This document shows, in pieces, positions 11,036 to 26,460 of a stretch of 42,315 nucleotides of DNA. This DNA is from Tetrahymena elliotti 4EA (Eukaryota; Ciliophora; Oligohymenophorea; Hymenostomatida; Tetrahymenidae): contig JH720310.1 in assembly GCA_000231825.2 (NCBI GenBank), positions 1,249,270 through 1,291,584 on the forward strand, written 5' to 3'. Numbering within the stretch: position 1 is the first letter of the stretch; each line of letters starts with the position of its first letter. The position numbers and the translations under genes were made by a program. The notes under the pieces are model-generated. The model searched no databases. It was not told where the DNA came from and worked only from the letters and a program-made list of their open reading frames with translations.

Positions 11036-12251
11036 ATGAATAATATGGCTATTACATAAGACAATTAGCCTAAATATGAGGTATTTTTTCAATCAAAATA
11101 TAATAAATTGAGTGATTTGTTTTTATTTGTGTTTAAATGAGAGTATAAAATATTTTGTGATGTTGAGTCTGGGTTTGAAATTTAAGAAATAACTTAGAAT
11201 ATTATTTGATTTTTTTACACATTTTAATAGTGCGAGATTCTAAATTATTATTTACTGTAAACAATTAGGAGAGAAATTTAGCCTTTTCGCAATTAGGAAT
11301 ATAGTTCGCACCATAAAATAAGCTAGATAAAGTGAATTAGCTCTAGTAATCGCAATTAATTCAGTAAGATTTTTAACATTTGTGCAGTAGATGATGACTT
11401 TATAATTTTATGAAAAGAGAGCTGAAGTAAACAATGCTGATTAATAACAGTAATCTAAATAATTAGTAAGATAGAAGAGATTCTTTATTAAAAAAATAGA
11501 ACTCACCTGGCAAATAGTAAATGCAAGTAAAATTTGCATAAGATTAATTAAGATAAGATCAAATTGAATAAATAAATTCTAGCAAATACAGTGGCTTGAT
11601 AAATTAATAATAGTACTCATAGAACAATAATGTTAAGTAGTTCGATGTTATGCAACAATAAAAGAATATTGACTATTTCTAAAATATAAATCCTTTAAAT
11701 GAATCTAATCTTTCAAGTACATAAAGAAAATTAATGCAAAATGGTAAATAAACTAGAGGCTCAACTGAAGAGTAATCTTACTCTCTAAAATCTCCCATAA
11801 ATTCTCAAAGAAAGAGACTTTTGACTGGTGATTTTAACTAAGACTTAGGTAAAATAAGATGATCTCTCTATTTAATTAGATCGATTGTAACTTTATAATA
11901 AACCAAAATCTTTTATAAAAATTAGATTTTTCTGTCACTTTGAAAAAAGGAACAAGTAAAATAGTAAATGACCAAAATGACACTCTTTCTATAATAAAAT
12001 AAATCAAAGACTTAAGAAACTAATTCTCTTCAAACCAATATGATAAAAATGACAGCATATCTAACTTTTTTTAGTCTTTCTTATCTCATTTATCAACACT
12101 ATCGTAGAAGCTCTTGTATCCTGACAGCAACAATGCATAAGTGGATTCCTCTTTCCAAGTAATGTTATGTTCGAAATTATTTTTGAAGAAATGTATTTAG
12201 CTTAACATTCCTTTATCTAAACAAAACAAACAAATAATTTACCATAAATGA
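11036..12251 (+). CDS. Q/N/S-rich protein, 298 aa, unknown function
   Basis: Four exons: 11036-11080, 11269-11363, 11418-11848, 11926-12251 (TGA at 12249). Introns of 188, 54 and 77 nt have donors GTATTT, GTAAGA and GTAAAA, and the exon total is divisible by three. The exon-3 and exon-4 reading is strong: serine-, asparagine- and glutamine-rich with sequences such as SSTQRKLMQNGKQTRGSTEE. The last 90 residues are less polar with two probable helices. The first intron is less certain; a donor at 11112 with acceptors at 11230 or 11236 also keeps the frame. No recognised domain, signal peptide or membrane span. The composition is typical of ciliate regulatory or cytoskeletal low-complexity proteins, which is not evidence of function. 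Confidence 0.7.
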
Positions 12252-12510
12252 TCTTTAAATTTTTATTAATTTTCTAATTTCTTAAACACAGCAAAAAAAT
12301 ATATCAAAAAAGGATTTGTTTTGAGAAAAGCTTTTATTCATCAATTAATTATATTTTTTCTACCACAAAATATTTATCTTACTATTTAAAAGTATCTATT
12401 TGATATTATTTGATGGATTTCTAAGAATCTATTTTTATATTCCTTCCTCTTTAATGAACTTAATTTCGTTGAAATTCAGAAATATCTAAATGAAATTACA
12501 AAAAAAACAA

Positions 12511-12845
12511 GAGTTTGTATTATAATTAGATAGGCTAAACTTAATTATCAAATTATATTTTACTATAAAAACAGAGTTTTAAAATTAATCAAATAGGCTA
12601 AATATAATTATAAGAGTGTATTTTAAATCAAAAACAAAGATTCAATATTAATAAGAATAAGTTAAATATTATTATCAAATTATATTTTAGTGTATAGAGT
12701 TTTAAAGTTAATAAGAATGATTCAAGAAATTGTATTTTAATGCAAAAACAGAGTTTTAATTTGAATTAGATAGCCTAACAAATTGTATTTTAATACATAG
12801 AAGTTTTATACTAATAAGAATAGACTAAATAAACTTGTCTTTAAA
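12511..12845. repeat. Degenerate ~50-62-bp minisatellite
   Basis: Five to six diverged copies of a unit containing ACAGAGTTTTAA, then AATAAGAATAGGCTAAA, then AAATTGTATTTTA. The gagtttt-like core recurs near 12574, 12635, 12697, 12750 and 12798. It lies in the 670-bp spacer between two plus-strand genes. No splice-like or coding pattern found in it. Confidence 0.7.
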
Positions 12846-12924
12846 TGAAAATAAATTAATTTTTCAATGAAACTTTATAAAATAGGGAGTGGAGAAAGCT
12901 ATAAAATATATAGAAACATAGTAA

Positions 12925-15900
12925 ATGAATTTTAATAATAAAGATACGAATGAGAGTATTTAATAGGCTTAAGCGTTGTAGATTCTGATTTCAGAATTTA
13001 CTTGGTTAAAGGAAAAAAAGAAAGAATTTGAAGAAAGCCAAAAAGAGTTTCAAAATTAATCACCGCTATCACCAAAAAAAAAATTTCTTTTAAATACTGA
13101 AAAAAGAATTCTAACAGAGGATACATAGTTAAATGTTTTTAGTAATAGAGATAAATTTGCTGCTAGTGAAAGAGTAGATAATGATAGAATTAGTCCATTT
13201 AACAAAGATAAAAAATTTCAACTTTAACAAATTTAATCATCTAATTAACAAAATGCATCATAGTTTTCTTAATCAAATTCAACAAATTCTCCAAGCACAT
13301 CTCGTTAATTCTCTCCTTCCAGATCTTAATAAAATTAATAGAGTAGATTTTCTATTAGCTCAATACTGTAAAGATAATTCAGCATAACAACTAATCAGTC
13401 AACTCCAAGACAATTTGAATGTTCTAAGATAGCTTAAAAAAACTATTTTCATAAGAACACTGCTCTTTAAATTTAAACTGAAGGACTCTCTCCCAGATTA
13501 AATAATGCTAATAATATAAATAAATCTTCTCAGAGAAGCTCTTTATCAAGTCATAAAGCTTCTTCAATAGTTTCTGGTTAGCTTTTAACTAATAACTCTC
13601 TAAACAAGTTTCTAATAGGTCTCTAGCAACCTGATGACTTTTAAATTTAATTAGAAAACAAATCGAACGCAGTTTGTCCATTAACTAAGAATTTTTAATA
13701 ATATGAACTAAAGACAGCAAAAACAAAATAATTAAATTCAAGTAAATTTAATGCTTCCCCTCTGTCTGCTAGATCTCTTTCTCCTTTTTCTAAATAACAA
13801 ACTCCTTCTCATTCTTTATCCTCATCTAAAAAAACATTTTTTTTACCTTAGAAAAACGTTGCAAATTAAATAAAATATAAAGAAGTCAAACCTTTTACTG
13901 ACCCAAAAAATAGGGATAAAGAAGATTTAGAAAAAATAGAAAAAAAACTAGAAAATGGATAAAAATATAGAGATTTTTTAGACATCATTAATTTTTCTAA
14001 TGGAATTATTCAGCCATTTAGAATTAAAATGCATGTTCCTATCTATAAAATTGGGTTGAATACCCAAAATAATCCCCAACTTGTAGCTGAAGTTGTCAAA
14101 AAAAGGTTTTTTTTTTTTTTGAATTTAAACAATTTTTAATAAAGATTTTTTACTAAAAAAGATGGTGGTGGAAGTTCTCTGATGGCAAAGAGAAGGGTTG
14201 TGATTTTTAATTGCTCTGGTCTGATGAAAAAGATTATAATTTTTACAAAAATATGAAATCTGTTAAAGAAATATCAAATGAAAATATAGTTATTTGTAAT
14301 GAAACAAATACTTAGAATGAAGACAATGGAATGATCAAAAATTCATTCTATGAAAACCAAAATTAGTAATTTGAAAATCAACTATAGAAATTTGTTAGAG
14401 ATAAAGATGCCTAATAAATTAAACAATACTTGATTTCAAATGAAGTAAAATTTCAATTTATTTCTTATTAAATTTTAATTAATTAATTAAATAGAAATCA
14501 TTTGACAAACCTTTAAATTTACTTTCTCATGAAAACCATCAAGAAGGATGCTTTATAAGTCAAAATTATAAAAATCTAATAATCCTTAAAAACCCAATCG
14601 TTTATCAAATAACTAATCAACTCTAAGAAAGCTAAGAATTTATATCTAAAAAAGTAAATTATTTTCTTTCATATAATATCTAATATATTTTTAATCACAT
14701 GAATAGAACCTAATCACCAACATAAAATACTACTTCTATTAAAAATATGATTCCTCTGAATAGGCCTTTAACATTTTACCTAAATCATTTATTATCTATA
14801 AAAACAACTAACAAAGCATAACAGAGTGGAACAATTACAAAAATTCAGAGATATAATCAAAAAAAATGGACTAAACTCAATAATAAACCTCTACTCGCTT
14901 ATGGATCATCAAATAATAAGGCCAAAACTGCTGGAGAAATTATAAAAGTATCAAAATCCTCTTATTAAATCTTTTTTAAAAAAAAATATTTCTTTTCAAT
15001 TATTTTAGCAAAAGATATTATTTTTTTGACCTTTTATGAAACACTCACTTAATTTAAAAATTTTTTATTGATAAACAAACAAATAGTAACAAATGAATTC
15101 AAGATAATAGACTCATATATTCAAAATTTTTAAAAAAACTAACAAAAATAATAATATTTTATAATACAATAATATATACCTGATCCTTTGTTATTGGTTG
15201 GAAGAAAAATTTCGCTGTAATTTTTCTTGTTGATTACTTGCTATAATAACTATGTAAAGGGTAATTAATTATTTATATTAAAATGATTAGTTGTTTATTT
15301 ACAATTAACAATAAAAAGGATATTTGTATGAAGAAGGAATTGTTAATATGAGTTCCTAAAATTACACAACTGAAGATTTGGATAATATCAGCATACACAA
15401 CACAAATATAAATAACTAAAAATAATAATTTAATGAAAATGAATTTTCTCCAAACAATAAAATTACTTTCTCCTATTTTATGGATTACATTAAGGACTAA
15501 AAGTAAAAAGGAAACTTTATTCAAATAGATGTAAATTAGATATAGCTTAAAATTAAAGTAATACTTTAATTACTTTTAATATTTTCTTTACTTATTTATT
15601 TTATTAATTTTAAACAAAAGAAAATATGCCAAATCTTAATTCTCTCAGCCTACTGTAAGGCAGAGAAAAATCAAAAATAATTCGGCTTTTAGGTAAAATA
15701 TTGAGTTTGTTTTGATAAATAAAGAAATTTAATTGTAAAAAGACATTGAGCATAGACTTCTTGATTGATGAATTAGGCTAAGTCTGGCTTAATGATCTAG
15801 AATAATCTCCCTAATACAACTAGTTTGACGGCTATTCCCTATAAAAACTTGCATTTTCTTTAATTGATCACACGTTTCAAATAGCTATTGACCCTCTTTT

Positions 15901-16027
15901 CCCTCCACCTCATTTCCCTATATCGTACTTAGATCAAATTCCATAAAAAATATACACAGAAAATAAATTCCAACTTATTTTTGATTAACCTCTATCAAAT
16001 ATTAACTTCAAGGATAATTTAAAATGA
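12925..16027 (+). CDS. TTLL-family protein (tubulin tyrosine ligase-like), probable pseudoenzyme, 910 aa
   Basis: Eight exons: 12925-14105, 14162-14444, 14495-14653, 14707-14947, 15009-15253, 15291-15557, 15621-15692, 15743-16027. Introns are 37-63 nt; exon total 2733 nt. Residues 1-370 are Ser/Asn/Gln-rich. A TTLL core follows: NNPQLVAEVVKKRWWWKFSDGK (about 382-403, family N-V-RxWW motif), NILPKSFII (about 563-571), LWIIK (606-610), QYIPDPLLLVGRK, an EEG...SS strand (717-725) and DPLFPPP near the C-terminus. TTLL enzymes ligate Tyr, Glu or Gly to tubulin with an ATP-grasp fold. Here the conserved residues are altered: KPxxxNRGRGI is KQQGQNCWRNYK (610-621), GRKFDIR is GRKISLQ (686-692), IHLTN is IHNTN (738-742), WLIEVNTNP is WLNDLEQSP (831-839). 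All junctions stay in frame, so it is translated-looking but probably inactive. Confidence 0.85.
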
Positions 16028-16642
16028 AGAATAATCAAATCAATCATTAAGAAATTTACATTAAATTAAAACTATAAACAATTCTCACTTCACATTTCAT
16101 AACAAATTAGACATATAATTAAATCAGCGTATTTATTTTCTCACCTTTTATGTTTTTCATGTCAATACTTGTCTTCATTACTAAAAACAATTCATTAAAT
16201 CCAAGCATCAATTTTCATTCAAAAATAAATTATTTTTCTCATTTTAAACAATATAAATATGTTCTAAAATATAATCTACCCGTACATTTTTTTATGAAAG
16301 ATGTCTTCTATTTGCATTTCATTAAAAAGTGATCTTTTTAATTCACTAATTTTTGGATAGGCATTTTATTTTATATCTTAAATGAATAAATAGATTCATT
16401 CCTTAAGTGATCCTTTACGCTTTGCTTGAAAAAAATTATTATGTAATATCAGTAAAAAACATTTCTCTTTCTTTTTAAACTTTTTAGATTATAGTTTGGA
16501 TAACAAAGTAAAGAATTTATTCAAAAAATATCTTTTTAAAGTTAAATAATCACTAAGTTGAGCTCCAATAAGTTTAAACAAAATTCATTCAAATTAAATT
16601 TTTTTAATTATTTTTACAAATATTTTTTTCTACTTCAATATT
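16028..16642. other. AT-rich spacer up to the assembly gap
   Basis: 3' flank of the TTLL-like gene. Short open frames (16150-16332, 16558 onward) are Phe/Lys/Asn-rich and look like chance. Confidence 0.5.
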
Positions 16643-16742
16643 NNNNNNNNNNNNNNNNNNNNNNNNNNNNNNNNNNNNNNNNNNNNNNNNNNNNNNNNNN
16701 NNNNNNNNNNNNNNNNNNNNNNNNNNNNNNNNNNNNNNNNNN
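16643..16742. other. Assembly gap of 100 N
   Basis: Exactly 100 ambiguous bases, the usual placeholder for a gap of unknown size. Anything spanning it, including local distances between the flanking genes, is unreliable. Confidence 0.98.
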
Positions 16743-16807
16743 AATATCTTTTTATTAAATTTGATATATGAAAATCTTTTAATATTTTAAAAACTTCCTT
16801 CAAAATA

Positions 16808-17194
16808 ATGTCTCTTTCAAGTAAAGTAGAGGAAAATTTGTTAATTGCTCTGAAATAAAAATTGCTAATTAAAATTGCTCTTCAAAATTTAAAAATGGAA
16901 TAATTTAATTAATTTAGATAGAATAAAATATCTTTACATCTAAATCAAGTCAATAAAATTATTTATTGGTTAATTTAAAAAAATAATAATTTATCTAATA
17001 AATAAATAAAATTTTATTAGGTTTTTGAAAATTTGTTTCATTTAAAAAATAAAAATAAATTATTTTAAAAAAATATAATAGAATAAATTAAATTTTACAA
17101 AACCATTAAACAAAAAATAGATTAAAAGTATTTTATGAAAAGATTAAAAAAGATATTTTGCGAATTTAAAAAAATAAAAATTTTAAAAATTTGA
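16808..17194 (+). CDS. Doubtful ORF, 128 aa
   Basis: Open in the ciliate code from ATG 16808 to TGA 17192. The first half (MSLSSKVEENLLIALKQ...) is plausible. The second half is dominated by Lys, Asn, Ile and Phe, as expected of AT-rich noncoding DNA with only one stop codon. It starts 65 bp after the gap, so it could also be an exon of a gene hidden in the gap. Confidence 0.2.
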
Positions 17195-17240
17195 AAAGAC
17201 ATTAATAATTCAAAAAAAAGATTAGATAGAATTATAATAA

Positions 17241-17260
17241 TATCTATCTATCTATCTATC
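17241..17260. repeat. TATC microsatellite
   Basis: Five tandem TATC units. The rest of 17195-18399 is AT-rich with no coding-like frame; a second patch of GTAG/GATA and TAAC tetranucleotide runs lies at 18143-18235. Confidence 0.8.
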
Positions 17261-18142
17261 AGTTTATTATCATGAAAGATATTTTTATAATGATTATTTA
17301 TTTAAAATTTTAAAAACGAATTTGGTGTGTATGTATCAAGAATAAAATTTATTAAAAATAATAAAATCTTGAGAAATAATATAAAACACACAAAAAGATA
17401 AAATAGAAATTCTCGATAATTAATTATTAAATCAAGGCTAATTATAATTTATTTATTGCAAAAGTTAATTATTTAAAAAGTTAAGGCTAAAAATTAGTAA
17501 ATTGGTGGAGTATCTAACTAGTTAAGTCATATAGATATGAAAATACTTAAGAATTCAAGACAATATTAGTTATTTATAAATTTTAAACATCAAAAACTAC
17601 AATTTACACACAAGAAATTAGATTTTTCTAATGACATTTTTCCTCAAAATTTAAAAAAAGTTGCAAGAATTCAATAAAAATATAAAATAGGTTATTTTAT
17701 CAAAAATTGCTCATAAATTTAAGAATAAAATGTTTTATTGGTTTTTTGATCATTCTTTTTTAATAGTTATAATAATGTTTCTCTTTTTATTTTCTTTTAT
17801 AAATGTTAATATTTCTATTATGAAAAAAAGAAAAAAATATGATTAGTTAGTTAAAATTTATGCTTTTAAATAAAAAAGCAGGAAATATCAAATAATAATT
17901 ATTGATATTTTAGATAAATGAATACATTATGTGATTTATTAGATTTGTGACTTTTTATAAAATATATATGAGTTTATTAATTTATATATATGTATGTATA
18001 TATTTATGTAAATAAGTTGGTTGTATTTTAAATAAAAAATGCATGAGAGTGAAAACAGTATGTATTTGTATGATTAAATAATTACTATGCTAATAATATA
18101 GGGAATTTAACATGCAGTTTATAACTTAAATTTTAATGTAAG

Positions 18143-18235
18143 CAGTAGGTAGATAGTTAGGTAGATAGATAGATAGGTTGTTATAGTATCTTAGGTTCTG
18201 ATTAAGTAAGTAAGTAACTAACTAACTAGCTAACT
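18143..18235. repeat. Mixed tetranucleotide repeats (GTAG/GATA, GTAA, CTAA)
   Basis: Consecutive short runs of GTAG, GATA, AAGT and CTAA units just downstream of the STM1-like gene's 3' end. They are of simple-sequence origin and no function is seen. Confidence 0.7.
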
Positions 18236-18399
18236 ACATTACTAATTAACTGACTACTCTCTTATACTATCAATAATTGTTTCATACTAATAGAAATAAG
18301 AATATCTTTAGCAATATATTACTTTCTTTTTTAATTTATATGTTTTTAAATAGTATTTAGCTAATCATTTAGTCAATAGCTATTTAGAATTTATTAATT

Positions 18400-20250
18400 T
18401 CAAGCTAATTTAGGGAAGTCTTCTTCGTTTTCAACGTTGACCTATTTTTAAGTTCATAAAAACATCAATTTTCAAAGTAATAAAGCGCTTTTTTTATTTG
18501 TATTATTTATGTTGGTAGCAGATCTTTTTGTTGCAATTAATTAATCAAGTCTTTTTCAAGTTATTTATGTTGATATTTGAATGGTATTGTTTAAAATTAA
18601 TATTATTATTGCTAGAGAGTTTGGTGCTATTAAAGTAAATAGCTTTTTTTAAGAATAAAAGTTTTATTTTTTTTACCTTTTTGTTCTTGTTGAAGGGCTT
18701 CTTTTCCTTGTTATCCTTGAAGTCTCTGGTGGTGTTTTCCTTCTTGGCATCAACAACCTTACCGATGAGTTCATCACCAGCCTTTTCAACCTTGTACTTG
18801 AGGGTGGTGTGACCAGTCTTGACACCGAGTAAGTCGGAGTTTTCGGTGTTGCAACCAAGAGAGTAGGTGGTGGGACCCTTGTTCTTCTTTTGGTTGGCAG
18901 CCTTGACGTTGGTGTCAATAACCTTTTCGGTCTTAGACTTGACGACTTCTAACTTTTCTCTCTTCAATTGGTCTAAGTTGAGTTCTCTTTCGGGGGCCTT
19001 TTGGGCGGGCTTTTCATCAACGTAACCCTTGGTCTTGAAGTATTCTTCGAAGGTGATGGAGTTATCAACGACTTCAGGTTCTTGTTCAACTTCTTCGGGA
19101 ACTTCTTCCTTGACTTCCTTGGTTTCTTCCTTCAATTATCTTTTTTAGAATTTAGAAAAATCATTTAAATTTTTTTCTAAAATAAATATTTGTGATAGAA
19201 TATCTCCTTGTTTTTTTGTTTGTTTTTAATGTTTTTAAGTAGTTTGCTGTTGTGTAGATAGATTATTTCTTTGTTTTATTGTTTTTTTTGTAATTTCTTC
19301 ACTTCTCCTTTCATCTCGAGGAAGATTAGATATTATATAATATTTTTTTTCTAATATTCGCGAAATAATAAAGTTTGATATTATTAGTAAAGCACCGTTT
19401 GAAATTATTTGTTATACAATAGCAGTTTAAAATTAGTTGAAGGAGAGAAAAGCTTGCAAAAAGCAAGTCAGCTAGCTTATTTGGACATAAATTATTTGAC
19501 CATGGATCTTTAAAAAAGAAAATTTTATTGATTAGTTAGCAAATTAATCCAAGCTAGCTAAACATTAGCTAAATTATTGGTTCATCGATTGATTGCTTTC
19601 TTGCTTGCTTGCTTGCTAGTTTGATAGCTTGCTTTAAAGTATTATTGTGTTTGCATTTTTATAAACAAAGGAGAATTTTCTAAAAGAAATGCCTTAAATG
19701 TAATAATTACTGGACTTCACCCTTGACGGTACCGTAGTTACCTCTGCCACCACCGTCTTTTCTGAATTTCTTCTTGCTTTTGTTAATGAGAAAAAGGTTT
19801 AGATAAAAAATAAGAAAAGGTATGATGAAAAAAATAAATGATAAATAGGATAATATATGAATGAATAAATATCTTACTCGACACCAGAGTATCCAGTACC
19901 AGACTTTCTGTCTTAGGGGTGGGGTTCAGCGGGGACACCCTTGGACTTGACACCGTCCTTGAGGTGCTTGGGTCTTTGGGAATCGTCCTTCTTGACCTTT
20001 TCTTCAGCATTGTCACCAGCATCTCTTCTTTCTCTGTGACCTCTGGTGTTAGAGTGGGTACCCTTAGAGGCATTTTGAGCGGGCTTGGCTTCAGTGTTGG
20101 CCTTGGTAGGTTGGGTGGCTTTAGTTGAAGATGAAAATTCATTAGGTATAAATTTGATGATAATCATTTTTTACTCTTAACGGGAGCTTCGTTATCGGAA
20201 TCGTCATTAAGACTAGCGAAAATGTTGTTGGTAGCGACCTTATTAGACAT
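18400..20250 (-). CDS. STM1/SERBP1 (HABP4)-family ribosome-associated RNA-binding protein, 295 aa
   Basis: Five exons, minus strand: 20250-20175, 20118-19878, 19776-19711, 19139-18677, 18441-18400. Introns are 56, 101, 571 and 235 nt; exons total 888 nt. Family features in order: an N-terminal FASLNDD element (residues 12-18), an Arg/Lys/Gly-rich centre with RKSGTGYSG and KDGGGRGNYGTVKGE, an acidic Glu-rich stretch (about 131-150), the ITFEEYF element that matches TLDEWK of SERBP1, and a final EEDFPKLA encoded by a 42-nt last exon. Members of this family bind inactive ribosomes and mRNA and protect the subunits during starvation. Codons are strongly biased to AAG, GTC, ACC, GGT and TCT, unlike neighbours, as in highly expressed ciliate genes. 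The second intron's GAC join and all phases are consistent. Confidence 0.92.
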
Positions 20251-22764
20251 TTAATATTGATATGATATTATAAATTTTTTTTTCTTCTTTTGATTTTTTA
20301 ATAAATAAATGTATTGATTTCTTGTTATTAACACAATTTTTAAATTTCGCCTCTTCTTTCATTCTCTTTCCCATGCATTAAATTTCTCCCTAAACATCTC
20401 CTCCTTTAATTACTAATTTATTTTCTTCGGCGACTTCTTCTTCTCCTTTGTCAATTAATCTATCTATTTATTAGACTATATTTCAGCATCATTCCTCCTG
20501 CATTATCTATCTATCTATCAATCAATCTAACTAACTAACTAATTATCTTCTAAAAGACATTTATTTTCAAACATCACAAAACCATTTAGATGAAACAAGC
20601 ATTTAATTAATTCATCAATCAATTTGCTTTAATCCAGAAAGCACCATAAATGGATGAATATAAATTCCTAGATAATTAAATTTTAATTATTTTATTTTAG
20701 TAGAATTTATATATCCTAACTAAGTATGTATCATTCAAAAATTAATTAGTCAATTAAATTAAACATTTAACTTCTTTAAATAATGCAAGATAAATAAATA
20801 AATTAAAGATACTCTACTTGTTAATTATTAAGTCATTCAAATAAATTCTAAAATTGCTTTCAAATAAACAAACAATTAAACATAAAATTTAGAAAGATAG
20901 ATAGAATCAGCTGCTCTTATGCAAATAAAAAAATAAATAAATAAATCTTTTCTCCTTTTTATTTCTTTTTGGAAATCTACCTTCTTAACTACTTGCTTAC
21001 TTGCTTAAAAAGTAAAATGATAAAAAAGGCTTTGACTAAAATGGTAAAAAAGAAATAAAATCTATTCTAAACAATATATCATTTTTCTAAATAGTTAATA
21101 ATTTATTTATGATTTTTTAAAAACTCTCTCTAATCTTAATTATTATTCTAAACTCCACTCCATTCTACCTTTTGTTTGAATTTTCAAATTTATTTATATT
21201 ATTTATTAAATTTATTGATTATTAAAAAATTTCAAATTTCTTCCCTCCTCTATAATTAATTTATTTCAAAAAAATTTAATAAAAAAAATATTAAAAAAGA
21301 AACAAACGCAATTGATTATTGATTTTACAGTTACTCCTTGCAAGTTTTTCAACTAAATTAAAACATTTTCTCTAAGTTTAATTTCCCAAAAGTTTTTAAT
21401 GTGAGCAAAAAAACTGTTCAAAATCAATAAAATTCTTTGAAACACATTAGTGTTTGGAATATCAAAACAAAATAAATAAAAAAATGCTTAAGGATGCATA
21501 CAAACAAAATCCATTCTCTTTTAGTTTTAAAAATATATATAAAAATTATTTTATCTTTTATAGCTACTCTCTCTAGTTCTCGTTCTCGCCAACTCTCTTA
21601 AATACCTCATAGATATAGATTTATTTATTGATTGATAGATAGATAGAAAGATTTTTGAAAAATAAAAAAAGAAAATTAAAAAGAAGAAAAAATTAAAAAA
21701 TAATAAAAGAAATTAAATACAAAAAAAGAAGCAAAGAAAAATAAAAATAAAATTAAATAACAGCAAACTTTAAAATAAAAATAATAAAGAGACATAAAAT
21801 AAATTTTACATGTATACATGAATTTCCAAAACTCATTTAATAACTCATCCTACAACTTTTCATAAAATTATTTTAAGCATTTGCAATAGTTATTTGCTAA
21901 AATATTTTTTTGTTATGTATGGCTTAAACCCAGATTTAAAAAAAATATTTAAAAGAAGCAATGTTTTTTTGAAAATTTTTTATTAAATATTGAAGCATTT
22001 GCTTTGAAATATTAAATTTTCAAATCGAAATTCAGTGAAAAGTGAATTTTACTCTTTTTTAGAGTTATTTCTTTTTAAGCTTTAGGCAGAGAAAAAATAA
22101 GTTGATTTCTTTCTTTCTTAGTTTAAAAATTTGATTTTCTTTTGATTTTTTAATTTTAAAATTAAAAAATAGAGAAAAAAAAATTATCTAATTTGAAAGA
22201 TTATTTTTGATTTTTATGAAATATTCATACACAATCTATGAGTATTTTGTGTTTAGCTGTAAATTATTTCAATAATTAAAATTGTTCTAATAAATAAATA
22301 AGAGCCATTAAGAACTTGTTTATTTGTAAATTGATTTAATGGTAATTTATAAATTATTTAAATCTTTCTTAACTAATTTTGTTTATAAATGAGAATATTA
22401 AATATAAATAATAAAGGAAATTAGATAAGTAATGAAAAAAATCTAGTTGATCTTTATAGATTGCATTAAGACTTAAATTTAAAAGATTGATTATTTGCGT
22501 GTTTGCTAGTTATTTTAGTTTCGAGTGGTAATAAACTAGATAAATAATTTAGAATTTATGTATAGTAGAGAATAATAAGCATTAAGCGAAATTGTTTAAT
22601 TATTAATTAATTAATTATCAGGAATATATCTATAAAAAAGAAAGACCTTTAGAAGTGTATTATTAATTAAGTTAATGCGATATTATATAAAATTAATAAT
22701 CCCCTTACAATATTATAGGAATAAATAATTTAGTTAGTGAGTTAGTATTCTACCTACTTAAAGT
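20251..22764. other. AT-rich spacer between divergent STM1-like and CDPK genes
   Basis: Holds the promoters of both genes. C/T-rich tracts at about 20340-20470, on the STM1-like side, and short TATC/TAAC runs near 20500-20545 and GATA runs near 21635. No coding-like frame on either strand. Confidence 0.6.
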
Positions 22765-25580
<2,816 letters not shown>

Positions 25581-25859
25581 TATAATATTTAATAATTGTA
25601 AAAGTATTTTTTATATTCATAAATTTCATTTATTCTAAATATCTTACAATTTAGATCCATTTCAATTATTCTTCAATAATTCAATCTAACCTCAAATTAA
25701 AAAGATTTTACCTAAATTTCATTTATTTTAATGAAGCAAAAATCAATTTGTAAATTGCAATGGTCTTAAATTTTTTTTATTGATAAAAAATACCATTTAA
25801 CAATAAATCTAAGCAATTTTTATTTTAATAAATAAGACACTTAAAATATATTCACAGCT

Positions 25860-26460
25860 TAGGCTTTAATTTACACTTTACATACAATAGAATATAAAAA
25901 GTTTGGGCTTTTTACTGAATTAAATAAAAACACTTGATCCAAAAAAAGATTATATTATTCTATAAAAATATTCTTAATAAAAATAAATATCTTTTTATTT
26001 AGTCAACATAAAATATAATATTCATATTTAATTTATAGTTTTTATAATTAATATTTGTATAATATTATAATTATTTTTAGATTTCATTCTTTATCTTAAT
26101 TTAATTAATTAATAAAAAGAAATAAAAGATAAATAATTAAAATTAATAATAGTTTGGGACTTTTATTTTATTAAAGAATAGTAAGTATTTCATTCATTTT
26201 AAAAGATAAAATTACTTTTTAAAAAACACTCTTTACAAAATAAATAAAAAATACTTCGTTAATAGCTTAGGTTTTACTATACTAAATAAAAACACTTCAT
26301 CCATATTAAAGATAAAATAAATTTATAAAAATAAATCAAAAACATTTAGCAAAATAAATTATTGGGCATTTTTACTTTATTAAAATAAAAGTACTTCATT
26401 CATAAAAAATAGAATTGCTTTAAAAAAATATTCTTAATAAAATAAATAAATATTATGAAA
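25860..26460. repeat. Degenerate ~115-bp tandem repeat
   Basis: About five diverged units, each with GGG(A/C)TTTTTA followed by TAAATAAAAACACTT(C/G)ATCC and an A/T tail ending ATTCTTAATAAAATAAAT. The rest of 25581-27084 is AT-rich with no supported gene. A frame from ATG 26476 (about 88 codons) is open but partly overlaps repeat sequence and is not called. Confidence 0.7.

Noticed and set aside
13181..13387. Plus-strand 68-aa standard-code ORF
   Set aside because: Lies out of frame inside exon 1 of the TTLL-like gene.
14880..14990. Apparent frameshift in the TTLL-like gene (a TAGEIIKV reading in the +1 frame)
   Set aside because: The original frame continues to a good GTATCA donor at 14948 and rejoins in phase, so no frameshift is needed.
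15273..15524. Minus-strand hydrophobic 83-aa ORF
   Set aside because: Antisense shadow of TTLL-like exon 6 and its preceding intron.
19783..20142. Proline-rich minus-strand ORF and plus-strand Gly/Leu-rich ORF at 19919-20128
   Set aside because: Both are other-frame readings of STM1-like exon 2, whose GC-rich codons leave long open frames in all phases.
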